A stretch of 64,000 bases of DNA from Martelella sp. HB161492. Its GTDB lineage: Bacteria; Pseudomonadota; Alphaproteobacteria; Rhizobiales; Rhizobiaceae. The stretch covers positions 1-64,000 of the forward strand of contig NZ_JAATVV010000018.1 in NCBI RefSeq assembly GCF_013184775.1, written 5' to 3'. The notes beneath the pieces were generated by a model. That model was given only the letters and a program-made list of their open reading frames with translations, was not told where the DNA came from and did no database searches. The position numbers and the translations under genes were made by a program. This document shows, piece by piece, positions 8,883 through 17,307 of this stretch. The stretch's first letter is position 1. Each line of letters starts with the position of its first letter.

Positions 8883-10031
8883 TCAGGCGACGCGGTTGTT
8901 CTCGATGACGTCGAAATTGATATCCTCACCAAGGCCGGGTCGATCCGGGACATGGACATAACCGTCTGCATCCATCGGGTCGGACAGGGCATTCAGATAG
9001 TCAAAGCCGTCATCATATTCGAGGAAGGGATGCAGGAGGCCGCGCTCATACCATTTGCTGGCCTTTGATGCCGCGACCACATGGAGGTTCATCGCCGTGT
9101 TGCCATGGACTTCACAGGCAATCCCGAAGCTTTCGGCCAGATGCATGGTTTTCATGGCAGGCGTGATGCCGCCGACATCATTGACCCCGGTCCGCAGGAT
9201 ATCGCATGCCCCGGACGTGATCCATTCTGCGCGGTGCCAGTGCTTGCCGGCCGCACTTTCCGGACCGACAACCGGGATATCGAGATTGTCCGCAAGCCAG
9301 CGATAAGAGGACATCGACTGTTCGTCCATCGGCTCCTCAATCCAGGCAAAGCCGAGTTTTTCGAGGCCCCGGCCAAGCGCCAGCGCATCAACGCGGGAAT
9401 ACCAGTGGAAGGCGTCGATCATCAGTTCGATGTCGGGACCAACCGCCTCGCGCACCGCGGCGCAGGCCTTCAGATCCATCTTCACATCCGGCGCCCAGCT
9501 GACTGGCGGCATCCAGGTGTGCAGCTTGATGCCCTTATAGCCGCGCGCGACCAGTTTTTCGGCGAAACGGCCATAATCTTCCGGCGTGGCGAGCCCGCCC
9601 TCAAGCTCATCGCCGCACATGATCGAGCCATAGGCCAGAACCTTGTCGCGATAGCCGCCAATCAGCTTGTAGACCGGCTGGCCGAGCATCCGGCCGGCCA
9701 GATCCCACAGGGCGCAGTCGACCACGGCAAGCGTGCGATCGGTGAGCTGGGCGGCCGAGCCGCGCTGCCAGTGGGCGAGATCCTGCCACAGCTTTTCGCG
9801 GTTGCGGCAATCCTGGCCGATCAGCACCTTGCGAACGAATTTATCCAGCACATGCGGGCGCACCACTTCCGGCGGGCAGAAGCTGTAGCCGCTATGGCCG
9901 TCCTCGGTGGTGATCGTCACCATGGCCTGCTGGACGAAATGTTCAGGGCCCGGATGGCCGTGCCCGGCGCTGTCACTGTGGCGCCTCGTCTTGTGTTTGA
10001 ATACGCTAACCGAAACATCCGTAATGATCAC
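8883..10031 (-). CDS. Enolase-superfamily (mandelate racemase group) dehydratase or racemase
   Basis: A 382-residue TIM-barrel enzyme acting on an acid sugar by proton abstraction next to a carboxylate. Metal ligands are Asp206 (MIDAFHW), Glu232 (WIEEPMDE) and Glu258 (VVGPES). The base dyad is Asp285 (GVNDVGG) and His309 (EVHGNTAM). The second-strand motif is K-L-H (169-171) rather than the usual KxK. The start is GTG 10031, preceded by GGGAAGGAAC. It is divergent from a FadR-type regulator and upstream of the binding protein. With garL and garR nearby, a sugar-acid dehydratase is likely; the exact substrate cannot be read from the sequence. Confidence 0.88.
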   Translation of the reverse strand: MIITDVSVSVFKHKTRRHSDSAGHGHPGPEHFVQQAMVTITTEDGHSGYSFCPPEVVRPHVLDKFVRKVLIGQDCRNREKLWQDLAHWQRGSAAQLTDRTLAVVDCALWDLAGRMLGQPVYKLIGGYRDKVLAYGSIMCGDELEGGLATPEDYGRFAEKLVARGYKGIKLHTWMPPVSWAPDVKMDLKACAAVREAVGPDIELMIDAFHWYSRVDALALGRGLEKLGFAWIEEPMDEQSMSSYRWLADNLDIPVVGPESAAGKHWHRAEWITSGACDILRTGVNDVGGITPAMKTMHLAESFGIACEVHGNTAMNLHVVAASKASKWYERGLLHPFLEYDDGFDYLNALSDPMDADGYVHVPDRPGLGEDINFDVIENNRVA

Positions 10032-10099
10032 GGCCGGTTCCTTCCCTGGCTTCCTCCGACCGTGAACCCATTCTGATGGAGCTGTCGGTCGCTGATAAT

Positions 10100-10136
10100 C
10101 TGTATAATAACTTTGTATGATAAATATGCTATACAG
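10100..10136. promoter_or_regulatory. Candidate operator for the GntR regulator in the divergent promoter
   Basis: CTGTATA (10100-10106) and TATACAG (10130-10136) form an inverted repeat around an AT-rich centre containing TTGTATGATAAATATG. It lies in the 235-base gap between the enolase-superfamily gene and the regulator. A closely similar CTGTAT...ATACAG arrangement precedes the ABC operon at 26919. Regulation by the adjacent regulator is inferred. Confidence 0.5.
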
Positions 10137-10266
10137 GTCAACAGGCAAAGCGCATGATCTGCGCCAAGCCATGCATAAAAACCAGCATGTTCATCGCGAT
10201 ATGGATTTGTCCGCCGCATCTATGCTAAACAGACATATTACACAGACGGGGTTCACCGAGGCCTGA

Positions 10267-11013
10267 ATGACCGATACCGAGACGCTGAAACCTGCCAAGA
10301 CCGTATCGACACGCACGCGTGTCAGTGAGATTGCCGACGATCTGCGCCGCGGCATCGAGGCCGGACGATTTCGTCCCGGCGACCGGCTGCCAAGCGAATC
10401 GGAGCTGACGCGACAGCATGCCGTCAGCCGCACCGTCGTGCGCGAGGCCTTTGCGCTTCTGCGCACCGAAGGTCTGGTGGAAGCGCGCAAGGGCTCGGGC
10501 GTCTTTGCCCTGGACCCCGCCAAGGCCGAACGCCGCCGTCCCTTTGCCGATCTCGACATGGAGCGGCTGTCTGGCGTGATCGAACTGTTCGAGCTGCGCA
10601 GTGCCTTTGAAATCGCTGCTGCCGGTCTTGCTGCCGGCCGTCGTTCCGCTGCCCAGATCGACGCCATCGTCAAGGCGCATGAGGATGTCGTTCAGTGTTT
10701 CAGGGACGGGCGATCACCGCGCGAAGCGGATTTCGCTTTCCATTATTCCATCGCCCAGGCGTCGCAAAACAAGCGCTTTCCCGAATTCCTGTCGCTGATC
10801 CGCCCCGGCATCGTGCCGCGGGTCGAGCTTGAGGCACATGACGGTGCGCCGCGGCCCTATGTGCCGAACCCGCAAATGGTGGCCGAGCATGAACGGATCG
10901 TTGATGCGATCATCGAGGGCAATGTGGCGGAAGCCGAAGCGGCGATGAAGGTTCATCTTGAGGGCAGTCTCGGGCGCTACCGCGCCATGCTGAAAAGCGG
11001 CCGGCAGAACTGA
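10267..11013 (+). CDS. GntR/FadR-family (FCD) transcriptional regulator
   Basis: A 248-residue DNA-binding protein. An N-terminal winged helix (about 17-85; RLPSESELTRQHAVSRTVVREAF) is followed by the all-helical FCD ligand domain (about 95-235), whose metal-binding His residues include those in FHYSIAQAS and MKVHLEGSL. FCD regulators usually sense acids such as uronates or lactate. GAGG upstream supports ATG 10267. It is divergent from the sugar-acid gene, which it probably controls, and may also act on the ABC operon at 26870. Its 3' end forms part of a convergent terminator with garR. Confidence 0.92.
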   Translation: MTDTETLKPAKTVSTRTRVSEIADDLRRGIEAGRFRPGDRLPSESELTRQHAVSRTVVREAFALLRTEGLVEARKGSGVFALDPAKAERRRPFADLDMERLSGVIELFELRSAFEIAAAGLAAGRRSAAQIDAIVKAHEDVVQCFRDGRSPREADFAFHYSIAQASQNKRFPEFLSLIRPGIVPRVELEAHDGAPRPYVPNPQMVAEHERIVDAIIEGNVAEAEAAMKVHLEGSLGRYRAMLKSGRQN

Positions 11014-11026
11014 ACCCGCCGGCCGC
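10997..11026. terminator. Convergent terminator between gntR and garR
   Basis: A perfect 9-base inverted repeat, GCGGCCGGC (10997-11005) and GCCGGCCGC (11018-11026), spans the end of the regulator gene. On the minus strand it is followed by TTTT, so it can stop garLR transcripts; on the plus strand the T-rich tail is weak. Confidence 0.55.
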
Positions 11027-11040
11027 CCTTGCGCGATGGC

Positions 11041-11931
11041 TCAGTCGTTCTGGCCGATCTCGTAACCTGCCAGCAGCTCCAGTGCCTTGACCATGGCGGA
11101 ATGGTCCCAGCCGCTGCCGCCATGGGCGGCGCAGGCGTTGAACAATTCCTGGCAATTGGCGGTGTTGGGAAGCGAAAGCCCCATCTGCCGCCCGGCGGTC
11201 AGCGCCAGGTTGAGGTCCTTCTGATGCAGATTGATGCGGAAGCCGGGATCAAAGGTCCGCTTGATCATCCGGGCCCCGTGAAGCTCCAGGATTTTCGAAG
11301 AGGCAAAGCCGCCCGAAATCGCCTGGCGCACGCGCTCGGGATCCACACCGGCACGAGCGGCAAACAGCAGCGCTTCAGCCACTGCCTCGATATTCATCGC
11401 CACGATCATCTGGTTGGCCACCTTGGCGGTCTGGCCAGCACCGATATCGCCGACCAGCGTGACATTCTTGCCCATGATTTCAAACAGCGGCCTGACCGTT
11501 TCGAAAATCGCCTCATCGGCGCCGACCATGATGGAAAGCGTTCCATCCCGTGCCCCGACTTCACCGCCCGAGACCGGCGCATCGACATAGGCGCAGCCAA
11601 GGGCGGCGATCTTTTCGGCATATTGCTTGGTCTCAACCGGCGAGATCGAGCTCATGTCGATCACGATCTTGCCGGCACTCAGCCCCTCGGCAGCGCCGTT
11701 CTCGCCGAACAGAACCGCTGCGACATCCGGCGTATCCGGCACGATCGAGATGAAGACCTCGCAGTTTTCCGCCGCCTCCTTCGAGGACCCACAGGCGGTG
11801 ACGCCCTTTGCCATCAGCGTTTCGGCCAGCGGCTTGCGGTCATAGGCGAAGATCTCGTGGCCAGCATCGGCAAGCCGTCCGGCCATCTGCGTGCCCATGA
11901 TCCCGAGGCCGACAAATCCTATTTTCGTCAT
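11041..11931 (-). CDS. garR: 2-hydroxy-3-oxopropionate (tartronate semialdehyde) reductase
   Basis: A 296-residue NAD(P)H-dependent enzyme of the beta-hydroxyacid dehydrogenase family that converts tartronate semialdehyde to D-glycerate. The N-terminal Rossmann motif is GFVGLGIMGTQMAG. The substrate loop is DAPVSGGEVGARDGTLSIMVG, and the catalytic-lysine region is GAGQTAKVANQMIVA. It strongly resembles E. coli GarR, including DMSSISP and FKPGFRI-like FDPGFRINLHQKDL. ATG 11931 is preceded by GGGAG at seven bases. It lies 42 bases after garL on the same strand, so the pair forms an operon. Confidence 0.93.
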   Translation of the reverse strand: MTKIGFVGLGIMGTQMAGRLADAGHEIFAYDRKPLAETLMAKGVTACGSSKEAAENCEVFISIVPDTPDVAAVLFGENGAAEGLSAGKIVIDMSSISPVETKQYAEKIAALGCAYVDAPVSGGEVGARDGTLSIMVGADEAIFETVRPLFEIMGKNVTLVGDIGAGQTAKVANQMIVAMNIEAVAEALLFAARAGVDPERVRQAISGGFASSKILELHGARMIKRTFDPGFRINLHQKDLNLALTAGRQMGLSLPNTANCQELFNACAAHGGSGWDHSAMVKALELLAGYEIGQND

Positions 11932-11973
11932 CACTCAACTCCCTGTAAAATGGTGTTCTGCTTGAGCGCGGCC

Positions 11974-12765
11974 TCAGGCTGCGCCGCTCTTGAACTTGTC
12001 ACAAAGCGCCTGGGTGGCGCCGCGGAATGCGCCGAGATCGGAACCGATCGCGACAAAGCTTGCGCCCATCTCCAGATAGCGGCGCGCATCGGCTTCCACC
12101 GGCGCCAGAATGCCCGACGCCTTGTTGTGGCTGGCGGCAACATCGAAGACATGGCGGATTGCCGCCTGAACCTCCGGATCACCGGCATTGCCGAGATGGC
12201 CATAGCCGGCGGCAAGATCGGAAGGGCCGACAAACAGACCGTCAACGCCATCAACGGCTGCTATGGCATCGGCATTTGCAACCGCAAGCGGGCTTTCGAT
12301 CTGAACCAGCACAGTGATGTTGTCATTCACCTGCTTCATGTAGTCAGCAACCGTGCCGTAGCGGTTGGAGCGCTGCGAAACCGACACGCCACGAACGCCC
12401 TGGGGCGGATAACGCGTGGCGGCCACGGCCTTTTCCGCTTCTTCGGCCGTCTGCACAAACGGAATGAGGAAGTTGTAAAAACCGCTGTCGAGCAGCCGCT
12501 TGATCACCACCGTGTCATTCCATGGCGGGCGGACAACGGGGGCGGAAGGGCTGTCCTTCAGTGCCATCAGCTGCGGAATGAGGCTCAGAACATCATTCGG
12601 CGCATGTTCGCCATCCAGAAGCAGCCAGTCGAAACCGGCACAGCCAAGAACCTCTGCCGTGATCGGGCTTCCCAGTGCCGACCAGCAGCCGATCTGTACC
12701 TTGCGCGCCAGTATGTTCTGGCGAAAGCGGTTTGGAATCCCCTGATAGGGCGTGGTTTCAGACAT
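11974..12765 (-). CDS. garL: 5-keto-4-deoxy-D-glucarate aldolase (HpcH/HpaI family)
   Basis: A 263-residue class II aldolase splitting 5-keto-4-deoxy-D-glucarate into pyruvate and tartronate semialdehyde, which garR then reduces. Family landmarks are present: [23 protein letters not shown], the metal-site region [11 protein letters not shown] and [15 protein letters not shown], and the C-terminal [16 protein letters not shown]. The similarity to E. coli GarL is high over the whole length. The start ATG 12765 follows GGGAGGAAAGGAG. It is divergent from the IclR-SMP-30 gene, across a 183-base promoter region with two IclR-like palindromes. Confidence 0.94.
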   Translation of the reverse strand: MSETTPYQGIPNRFRQNILARKVQIGCWSALGSPITAEVLGCAGFDWLLLDGEHAPNDVLSLIPQLMALKDSPSAPVVRPPWNDTVVIKRLLDSGFYNFLIPFVQTAEEAEKAVAATRYPPQGVRGVSVSQRSNRYGTVADYMKQVNDNITVLVQIESPLAVANADAIAAVDGVDGLFVGPSDLAAGYGHLGNAGDPEVQAAIRHVFDVAASHNKASGILAPVEADARRYLEMGASFVAIGSDLGAFRGATQALCDKFKSGAA

Positions 12766-12853
12766 TGGTTGCTCCTTTCCTCCCGGTAGCCGGATCATGA
12801 TGTCCGGCGCCGGATCTGGAGCGAGGATTTTCTCCGAACGCTTTTCAGGTCAA

Positions 12854-12864
12854 CCACAATGTGG
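12854..12864. promoter_or_regulatory. IclR-type palindrome, site 1
   Basis: CCACA-A-TGTGG is a perfect 11-base palindrome in the garL/IclR-SMP-30 divergent promoter, 41 bases before a second, similar site. A likely operator for the adjacent IclR-type regulator (inferred). Confidence 0.5.
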
Positions 12865-12904
12865 GTTTATATTGAAAATGAAGCCGATTTAGGCGAATTA
12901 TGTT

Positions 12905-12915
12905 TCACATTGTGA
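12905..12915. promoter_or_regulatory. IclR-type palindrome, site 2
   Basis: TCACA-T-TGTGA, flanked by TT and GAA, is a perfect palindrome about 34 bases before the regulator start. It matches site 1 and resembles the site before the second IclR gene at 15953. Position and similarity suggest autoregulation. Confidence 0.55.
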
Positions 12916-12948
12916 GAATCACAACTTTCCTAAATGCGGGAGATCGCG

Positions 12949-14556
12949 ATGAGCCAGAACAGCGCCGTACAAAAACCGGCGATACAGGGCGCCGGGTTGC
13001 TGATGAAGGCCTGCGATATCCTCGATCTTGTCGGCGAGGCGCCGGGCCAGTGGACGGTGAGCGCGCTGGTGGCCGAGACCGGGCTTTCCCGCTCGACGCT
13101 TTACCGCATCGTCTCGGCGCTGGTGACACGCGGTTTCCTGCGCAACGGGGCGGATGGACAGAGCCTGCTGCTGGGTTTCCACTATCTCGATCTGGCGCAG
13201 AATGTCGGCGCCGGGCAGGATCTGGCCGCCCTTGCGGCGGACGAGTTGCGGCGCTTACGCGAGATGACCGGTGAGACGGCCTATCTCGCGGCCCTTGCCG
13301 GCAATCAGATGGTTTCGCTCGCCAAATCCGTCGGCGCCCATGAGAATGCATCGACAGCGGCCATGGGCAAGGCAAAGCCGGTCTATGCCACCAGCCAGGG
13401 AAAGGCGGTACTCGCCTTTCTGCCGGAACGTCAGGCCGAGCAGATTATGGCGACGCTTGCGTTTCAGGCCATCACCCCCTTCACGCTGACGGATATCTCA
13501 AGCCTGAAACGCAATCTCACCCTCGTGCGCCAGCGCGGCTTCGCCATTGATGATCAGGAAAATATCGCTGGAACCCGCTGCATCGGCGTGCCGGTCCTGG
13601 ATGAAAAGGGGGTGCCCGTCGCCGCCATCAGCGTTTCCGGACCGATCTACCGGATGACACCGGAACGGGTTGAACAGCTGGCACCCGAACTGATCGCCGC
13701 TGGCCGCCGGCTGGGGCTCATGGTGCAAAGCCAGACGGCAAAGACGGCCCGGCCGGCACGCAATGATGTTACTGCCACGGGGCCGGCCGCCTTTCACGCG
13801 GACCGGCCATTCTGGCTGCCGCGAGAGAACTGCCTTTACTGGATCGACCGGCTGGCACCGGCCGTTTATGTGCTGCCGGAGGGCGGAGGCGCCGAAACGA
13901 TCGCCCGGCCGCCGGGGCCGATCACCCATGCGCTGCCTGGCAGGTCCGGCGGGCTCGATCTCATTTGCGAGAATGGCTGGTTCAACGTGACCAGAGACGC
14001 CGGCTGCGTCGCCATCGACCGGCCGATTGCCGGCGATGAACACGCCCTTGCCCGTGGCCCGGCCGGGTCACTCTGGGCGGCACGACATCTGGGCGGGGTC
14101 ACGCAGATCGGCCGGCTTTCGGCGCGGGACGGCTTTCAGCCCGCCTGGCGCGTCGGCCATGACATCACCGATATGGCGTTCAGTGAAGACGGCAGCAGCC
14201 TTTTCGCGCTCAGCCCGCATGAAGGCACCATTTACGCATTGCAGACCGGGCGCGAGGTGCCGATGGTCTTGAGCCGGATCCCGCGCGGTTCCGGCATTCC
14301 GACTGCGCTCACGCTTGACCGGCGCGGCCGGCTCTGGGTCGCGCTCAGCGATGGCTGGAGTGTCGTGCGCCTGGATGAGAACGGCGAAATTGCCGAAGCC
14401 GTAGCGCTGCCCGTGCCGCGCCCGACGGGCATAGCCTTTGGCGGCAACGCCGGATCGACACTCTACGTCACCAGCGAACGGATCGGTATTGCGCGCGACA
14501 TTCTCGAAAATGCCCCGCTCTCGGGAAGGCTGCTGATGCTGGCGGTGAAAAGCTGA
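12949..14556 (+). CDS. IclR-type regulator fused to an SMP-30/gluconolactonase-like domain
   Basis: A 535-residue two-part protein. Residues 1-255 are a full IclR regulator: winged helix with VSALVAETGLSRSTLYRIVSA, then a GAF-like effector domain with GTRCIGVPVLDEKGVPVAAISVSG. Residues about 270-535 form a beta-propeller like SMP-30. The propeller reads PTALTLDRRGRLWVA where active enzymes have PDG, and ADRPFW where they have the GEGP metal-ligand region. Catalytic acids therefore seem lost, and it may be a sugar-lactone sensor. ATG 12949 with GGGAG six bases upstream is preferred over ATG 12934. Its probable targets are itself and garLR. Confidence 0.88.
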   Translation: MSQNSAVQKPAIQGAGLLMKACDILDLVGEAPGQWTVSALVAETGLSRSTLYRIVSALVTRGFLRNGADGQSLLLGFHYLDLAQNVGAGQDLAALAADELRRLREMTGETAYLAALAGNQMVSLAKSVGAHENASTAAMGKAKPVYATSQGKAVLAFLPERQAEQIMATLAFQAITPFTLTDISSLKRNLTLVRQRGFAIDDQENIAGTRCIGVPVLDEKGVPVAAISVSGPIYRMTPERVEQLAPELIAAGRRLGLMVQSQTAKTARPARNDVTATGPAAFHADRPFWLPRENCLYWIDRLAPAVYVLPEGGGAETIARPPGPITHALPGRSGGLDLICENGWFNVTRDAGCVAIDRPIAGDEHALARGPAGSLWAARHLGGVTQIGRLSARDGFQPAWRVGHDITDMAFSEDGSSLFALSPHEGTIYALQTGREVPMVLSRIPRGSGIPTALTLDRRGRLWVALSDGWSVVRLDENGEIAEAVALPVPRPTGIAFGGNAGSTLYVTSERIGIARDILENAPLSGRLLMLAVKS

Positions 14557-14560
14557 TCCG

Positions 14561-15016
14561 TCAGCGCGATGGAAACAGGGCGTTGCTGTGGGTCTCATCC
14601 ACCGCCGAACGACCGTCGCCCACGGTGAAGTATCGATCGACATAGCATTGGCGCAGAGTCATGTCGCAGTTGACGCCATCAGCAAAGGTGAAGGAGGTGC
14701 CGGAGAAATGCTCGCTCTTCATGTCCCTCTGCAGCTGGGCCGCGGCGGCCGGTCCGACATATTTGTCGGTCATCTCAACCGAAAGTCCACCCGTACCCGT
14801 AGCGCAGATATACGTGTCGCAAATCGTGCCGGGAACGGGAGAATAGGTGTCCTTGCCAAGCAGTTCGGTGGCGCTGACCGGACGGGCGGCCAGAAGCATT
14901 GTCAGAGCGAACAGACCGGCCGCTACCATCCGTGCGTCAATGGCGCTGTCCGTATGCCTGCATCGAGGCGGTTTCGATCCGTGCAACCGCGTTTTTTGTC
15001 CGTCCTGTCCCATCAT
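14561..15016 (-). CDS. Secreted YcgJ-like small protein of unknown function
   Basis: A protein of up to 151 residues. A hydrophobic segment MVAAGLFALTMLLAARPVSA (30-49) is a signal peptide, so the true start may be ATG 14929. The longer frame is kept because AAGGGGG precedes 15016. The exported part has four Cys (in TICDTYIC and CDMTLRQC) and the pattern of the YcgJ family: CDTYICA, KYVGPAAAAQL, FTFADGVNCD and YFTVGDGRSAVDETHSNALF. Family function is unknown. It converges on the IclR-SMP-30 gene with only four bases between stops. Confidence 0.7.
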   Translation of the reverse strand: MMGQDGQKTRLHGSKPPRCRHTDSAIDARMVAAGLFALTMLLAARPVSATELLGKDTYSPVPGTICDTYICATGTGGLSVEMTDKYVGPAAAAQLQRDMKSEHFSGTSFTFADGVNCDMTLRQCYVDRYFTVGDGRSAVDETHSNALFPSR

Positions 15017-15105
15017 TCCCCCTTTTCTCAGCTTTTGCTGCAGCCAGGACAGAGTGAGCCAGATGGGTGCTCATGACAAAAATTTCCGGAATATATCTCG
15101 CTGCG

Positions 15106-15915
15106 TCAGTCCTTGGCGCAGCCGCCGATCTCCTCTGTCACATGTCCGGCACAGGTCATGATCGTCGCACCGAGTGCGGCGACGCGCTGCTCGGTAATAC
15201 GCGATGCGGGTCCGGCAATGGAAACAGCCGCATAGGCGACGCCGTTTTCGTCGAACACCGGTGCTGCAATGCAGCGCAGACCGAGTGAAAATTCTTCATT
15301 GTCGACGGAATAGCCAAGCTGCTTGATTTTGGCCAGTTCGGCGCGCAGTCCCTCCGGCGTTGTGATCGTGTTCTTGGTGTAGCGCGGCAGGCCGGTGCGT
15401 TCGATCACGGCATCGACATCGCGGTCATCCCCCTGCGCGAGGATCGCCTTTCCGGCAGCGGAACGATGCATCTCCACGCCGCCGCCCGGCCGCGAGATCG
15501 CCCGGATCATCTGCTGGCTCTGCACCTGGGCAATGCACATCACCTCCTCGCCCTCCAGCATGAAGAAATTCACCGTCTCGCCGGTCTCCTTCATCAGGCG
15601 CCGCAGATGCGGAATAGCAAGCGCCACCACATCCCGCGACCGCACGAAGGACGAGCCGACGACAAAGGCCTGAACCCCGATCAGCCAGCACATGGTGGCG
15701 TTTTCGAAGCGCACGAAGCGCTGCCGCTGCAGCGTTGTGAGAATGCGGTGCGCACTAGAGGGCGGCAGGCCGACGGCACGGGCAAGTTCGGTCAGCGTCA
15801 GCCCCTCATCACTTTCGGCCAGCCGATCAAGAATCGAAAGCGCCCGCACGATCGACTGAACGCCGCCTTCGCTCTTGCTTGCCGTTGTCCTGTCCGCCTT
15901 GGCGATCTCATTCAT
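15106..15915 (-). CDS. IclR-family transcriptional regulator
   Basis: A 269-residue regulator with an N-terminal winged helix (about 18-75; LTELARAVGLPPSSAHRILTTL) and a C-terminal effector-binding domain ending in RCIAAPVFDENGVAYAAVSIAGPASRI. An upstream in-frame ATG at 15951 exists, but it overlaps the operator-like sequence. ATG 15915, with GGAG upstream, gives the normal length. It is divergent from the ring-opening amidohydrolase and is the likely controller of the amidohydrolase-transporter-amidase operon, probably in response to the ring compound or a breakdown product. Confidence 0.9.
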   Translation of the reverse strand: MNEIAKADRTTASKSEGGVQSIVRALSILDRLAESDEGLTLTELARAVGLPPSSAHRILTTLQRQRFVRFENATMCWLIGVQAFVVGSSFVRSRDVVALAIPHLRRLMKETGETVNFFMLEGEEVMCIAQVQSQQMIRAISRPGGGVEMHRSAAGKAILAQGDDRDVDAVIERTGLPRYTKNTITTPEGLRAELAKIKQLGYSVDNEEFSLGLRCIAAPVFDENGVAYAAVSIAGPASRITEQRVAALGATIMTCAGHVTEEIGGCAKD

Positions 15916-15950
15916 TGCTGCACCCGCTCCGTGATAAAGAGCCGCCACCA

Positions 15951-15965
15951 TTCCACATCGTGAAA
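15951..15965. promoter_or_regulatory. IclR-type operator-like site before the amidohydrolase
   Basis: TTCCACATCGTGAAA is close to the TTTCACATTGTGAGA site before the other IclR gene. It lies in the divergent promoter, 71 bases before the amidohydrolase start. Binding is inferred. Confidence 0.45.
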
Positions 15966-16036
15966 TTTATTCCAAGATGCATTGCACAAAAAATGCCCCT
16001 GCATAGAGTATAGGCAAAACAGGCATGGAGACGATG

Positions 16037-17134
16037 ATGCGCATTGGTGTTCACAAGCTGTCTATGGGCAATCCTGGCGATGTTTCCGCTCTCGAGGCGT
16101 TGATTGCGGATGGCACCGTCAAGCCGGAGGAGATCACTGCGCTGATCGGCAAGACAGAGGGCAATGGTGGCGCCAATGATTTTACCCGTGGCTTCGCCAC
16201 CCAGTCGCTGGCGCTGGCGCTCTCGGCCCATCTCGGCATCACCCCGGACGCGGTGACAAAGCGGATCGCCTTTGTCTGGTCCGGCGGGACCGAAGGCGTG
16301 CTGAGCCCGCATGCAACATTGTTCACCCGCAGCCCCGACAGCACGCCCCCCTCGGGCAAGCGCCTGTCGATGGGCATCGGAATCACCCGCGATCTTCTGC
16401 CCGAAGAAGTCGGCACCATGGTCGAGGTTGAAGCCGTCGCTGAAGCGGTGAAGGCGGCGCTTGCCGAGGCCGAGATCAGCGATCCGGCCGATGTGCATTA
16501 TGTCCAGGTCAAAGGCCCGCTGCTGACGCCCGCGGCCGTGCAGGACGCAACAAAACGCGGCGCAAAGCTCGTGACAGCCGATCCCAATGGGTCCAAGCCC
16601 TATGCCCGCGGTGCAACCGCGCTCGGCGTGGCGCTGGCGCTGGGCGAGGTGGATGAAGGCGCGCTGAACGATGCTGTCATTGCCAGGGCGATGGATCTTT
16701 ACACCCTCGTCGCCAACACCTCCGCCGGCGGCGAACTGAAAAATTGCGAAGTGCTGCTGTTCGGCAATTCCGACAAGGCGACCGGCGATCTGAAGATCGG
16801 CCACGGGGTGCTGAGAAGTGTGATTGATGCCGCGGGCGTGCGCGCCGCAGTCTGCGATGCGCTCGGCGTTGGCGAGGATGCCAGCATCGACCCGTCGCTG
16901 GTAAAGGCGATTTTTGCCAAGGCCGAAGCCCCGGTCGGCGGCCTGCTGAACGGTCAGCGCACCACCATGCTGTCGGATGCCGATATCAATTACGAGCGTC
17001 ACGCCCGCGCCGCCCTTGGCGCCGTGATCGCCTCGGTCACGGGCGATCCGCGGATCTTCGTTTCCGGCGGGACCGAGCATCAGTGCAAGCCCGGAGAGGC
17101 GCCGATTGCGGCGATCGTTTCGGTCCCGAACTGA
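16037..17134 (+). CDS. Ring-opening amidohydrolase (cyanuric acid amidohydrolase/barbiturase family)
   Basis: A 365-residue enzyme of the small AtzD/TrzD/barbiturase family, which hydrolyses a cyclic amide in cyanuric acid or barbituric acid using three Ser-Lys repeats. Landmarks are IGKTEGNGGANDFTRGFAT (38-56), FVWSGGTEGVLSPH with Ser82, VQVKGPLLTP, NTSAGGE, FAKAEAP, TMLSDADIN, and the third repeat FVSGGTEHQCKPGEAP. GGAG six bases before ATG 16037 selects that start over 16025. It heads an operon with a BMP-type transporter and an amidase. Which ring compound is used is not decided by the motifs I can read. A pyrimidine or barbiturate route fits the nucleoside-type transporter; cyanuric acid is also possible. 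Confidence 0.9.
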   Translation: MRIGVHKLSMGNPGDVSALEALIADGTVKPEEITALIGKTEGNGGANDFTRGFATQSLALALSAHLGITPDAVTKRIAFVWSGGTEGVLSPHATLFTRSPDSTPPSGKRLSMGIGITRDLLPEEVGTMVEVEAVAEAVKAALAEAEISDPADVHYVQVKGPLLTPAAVQDATKRGAKLVTADPNGSKPYARGATALGVALALGEVDEGALNDAVIARAMDLYTLVANTSAGGELKNCEVLLFGNSDKATGDLKIGHGVLRSVIDAAGVRAAVCDALGVGEDASIDPSLVKAIFAKAEAPVGGLLNGQRTTMLSDADINYERHARAALGAVIASVTGDPRIFVSGGTEHQCKPGEAPIAAIVSVPN

Positions 17135-17307
17135 TCCGAAATGGCGCGCCGACGCGCCGCAGCTTCAGGATCGGGAGCACCGGCAGGTCCCGTTCCCACG
17201 ATATGACGCCGGGGCATGCGCGAAACCGGTACAGATCCGCCGGCGCCGCGTAAAGGAATGCGCATCAATATAACTGAAGACTGAACCAACCAGAGGAACA
17301 AATCGCC

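Noticed and set aside
17135-17307. Possible riboswitch before the BMP binding-protein gene
   Set aside because: I compared it by eye with purine, TPP and guanidine patterns and saw no conserved core.
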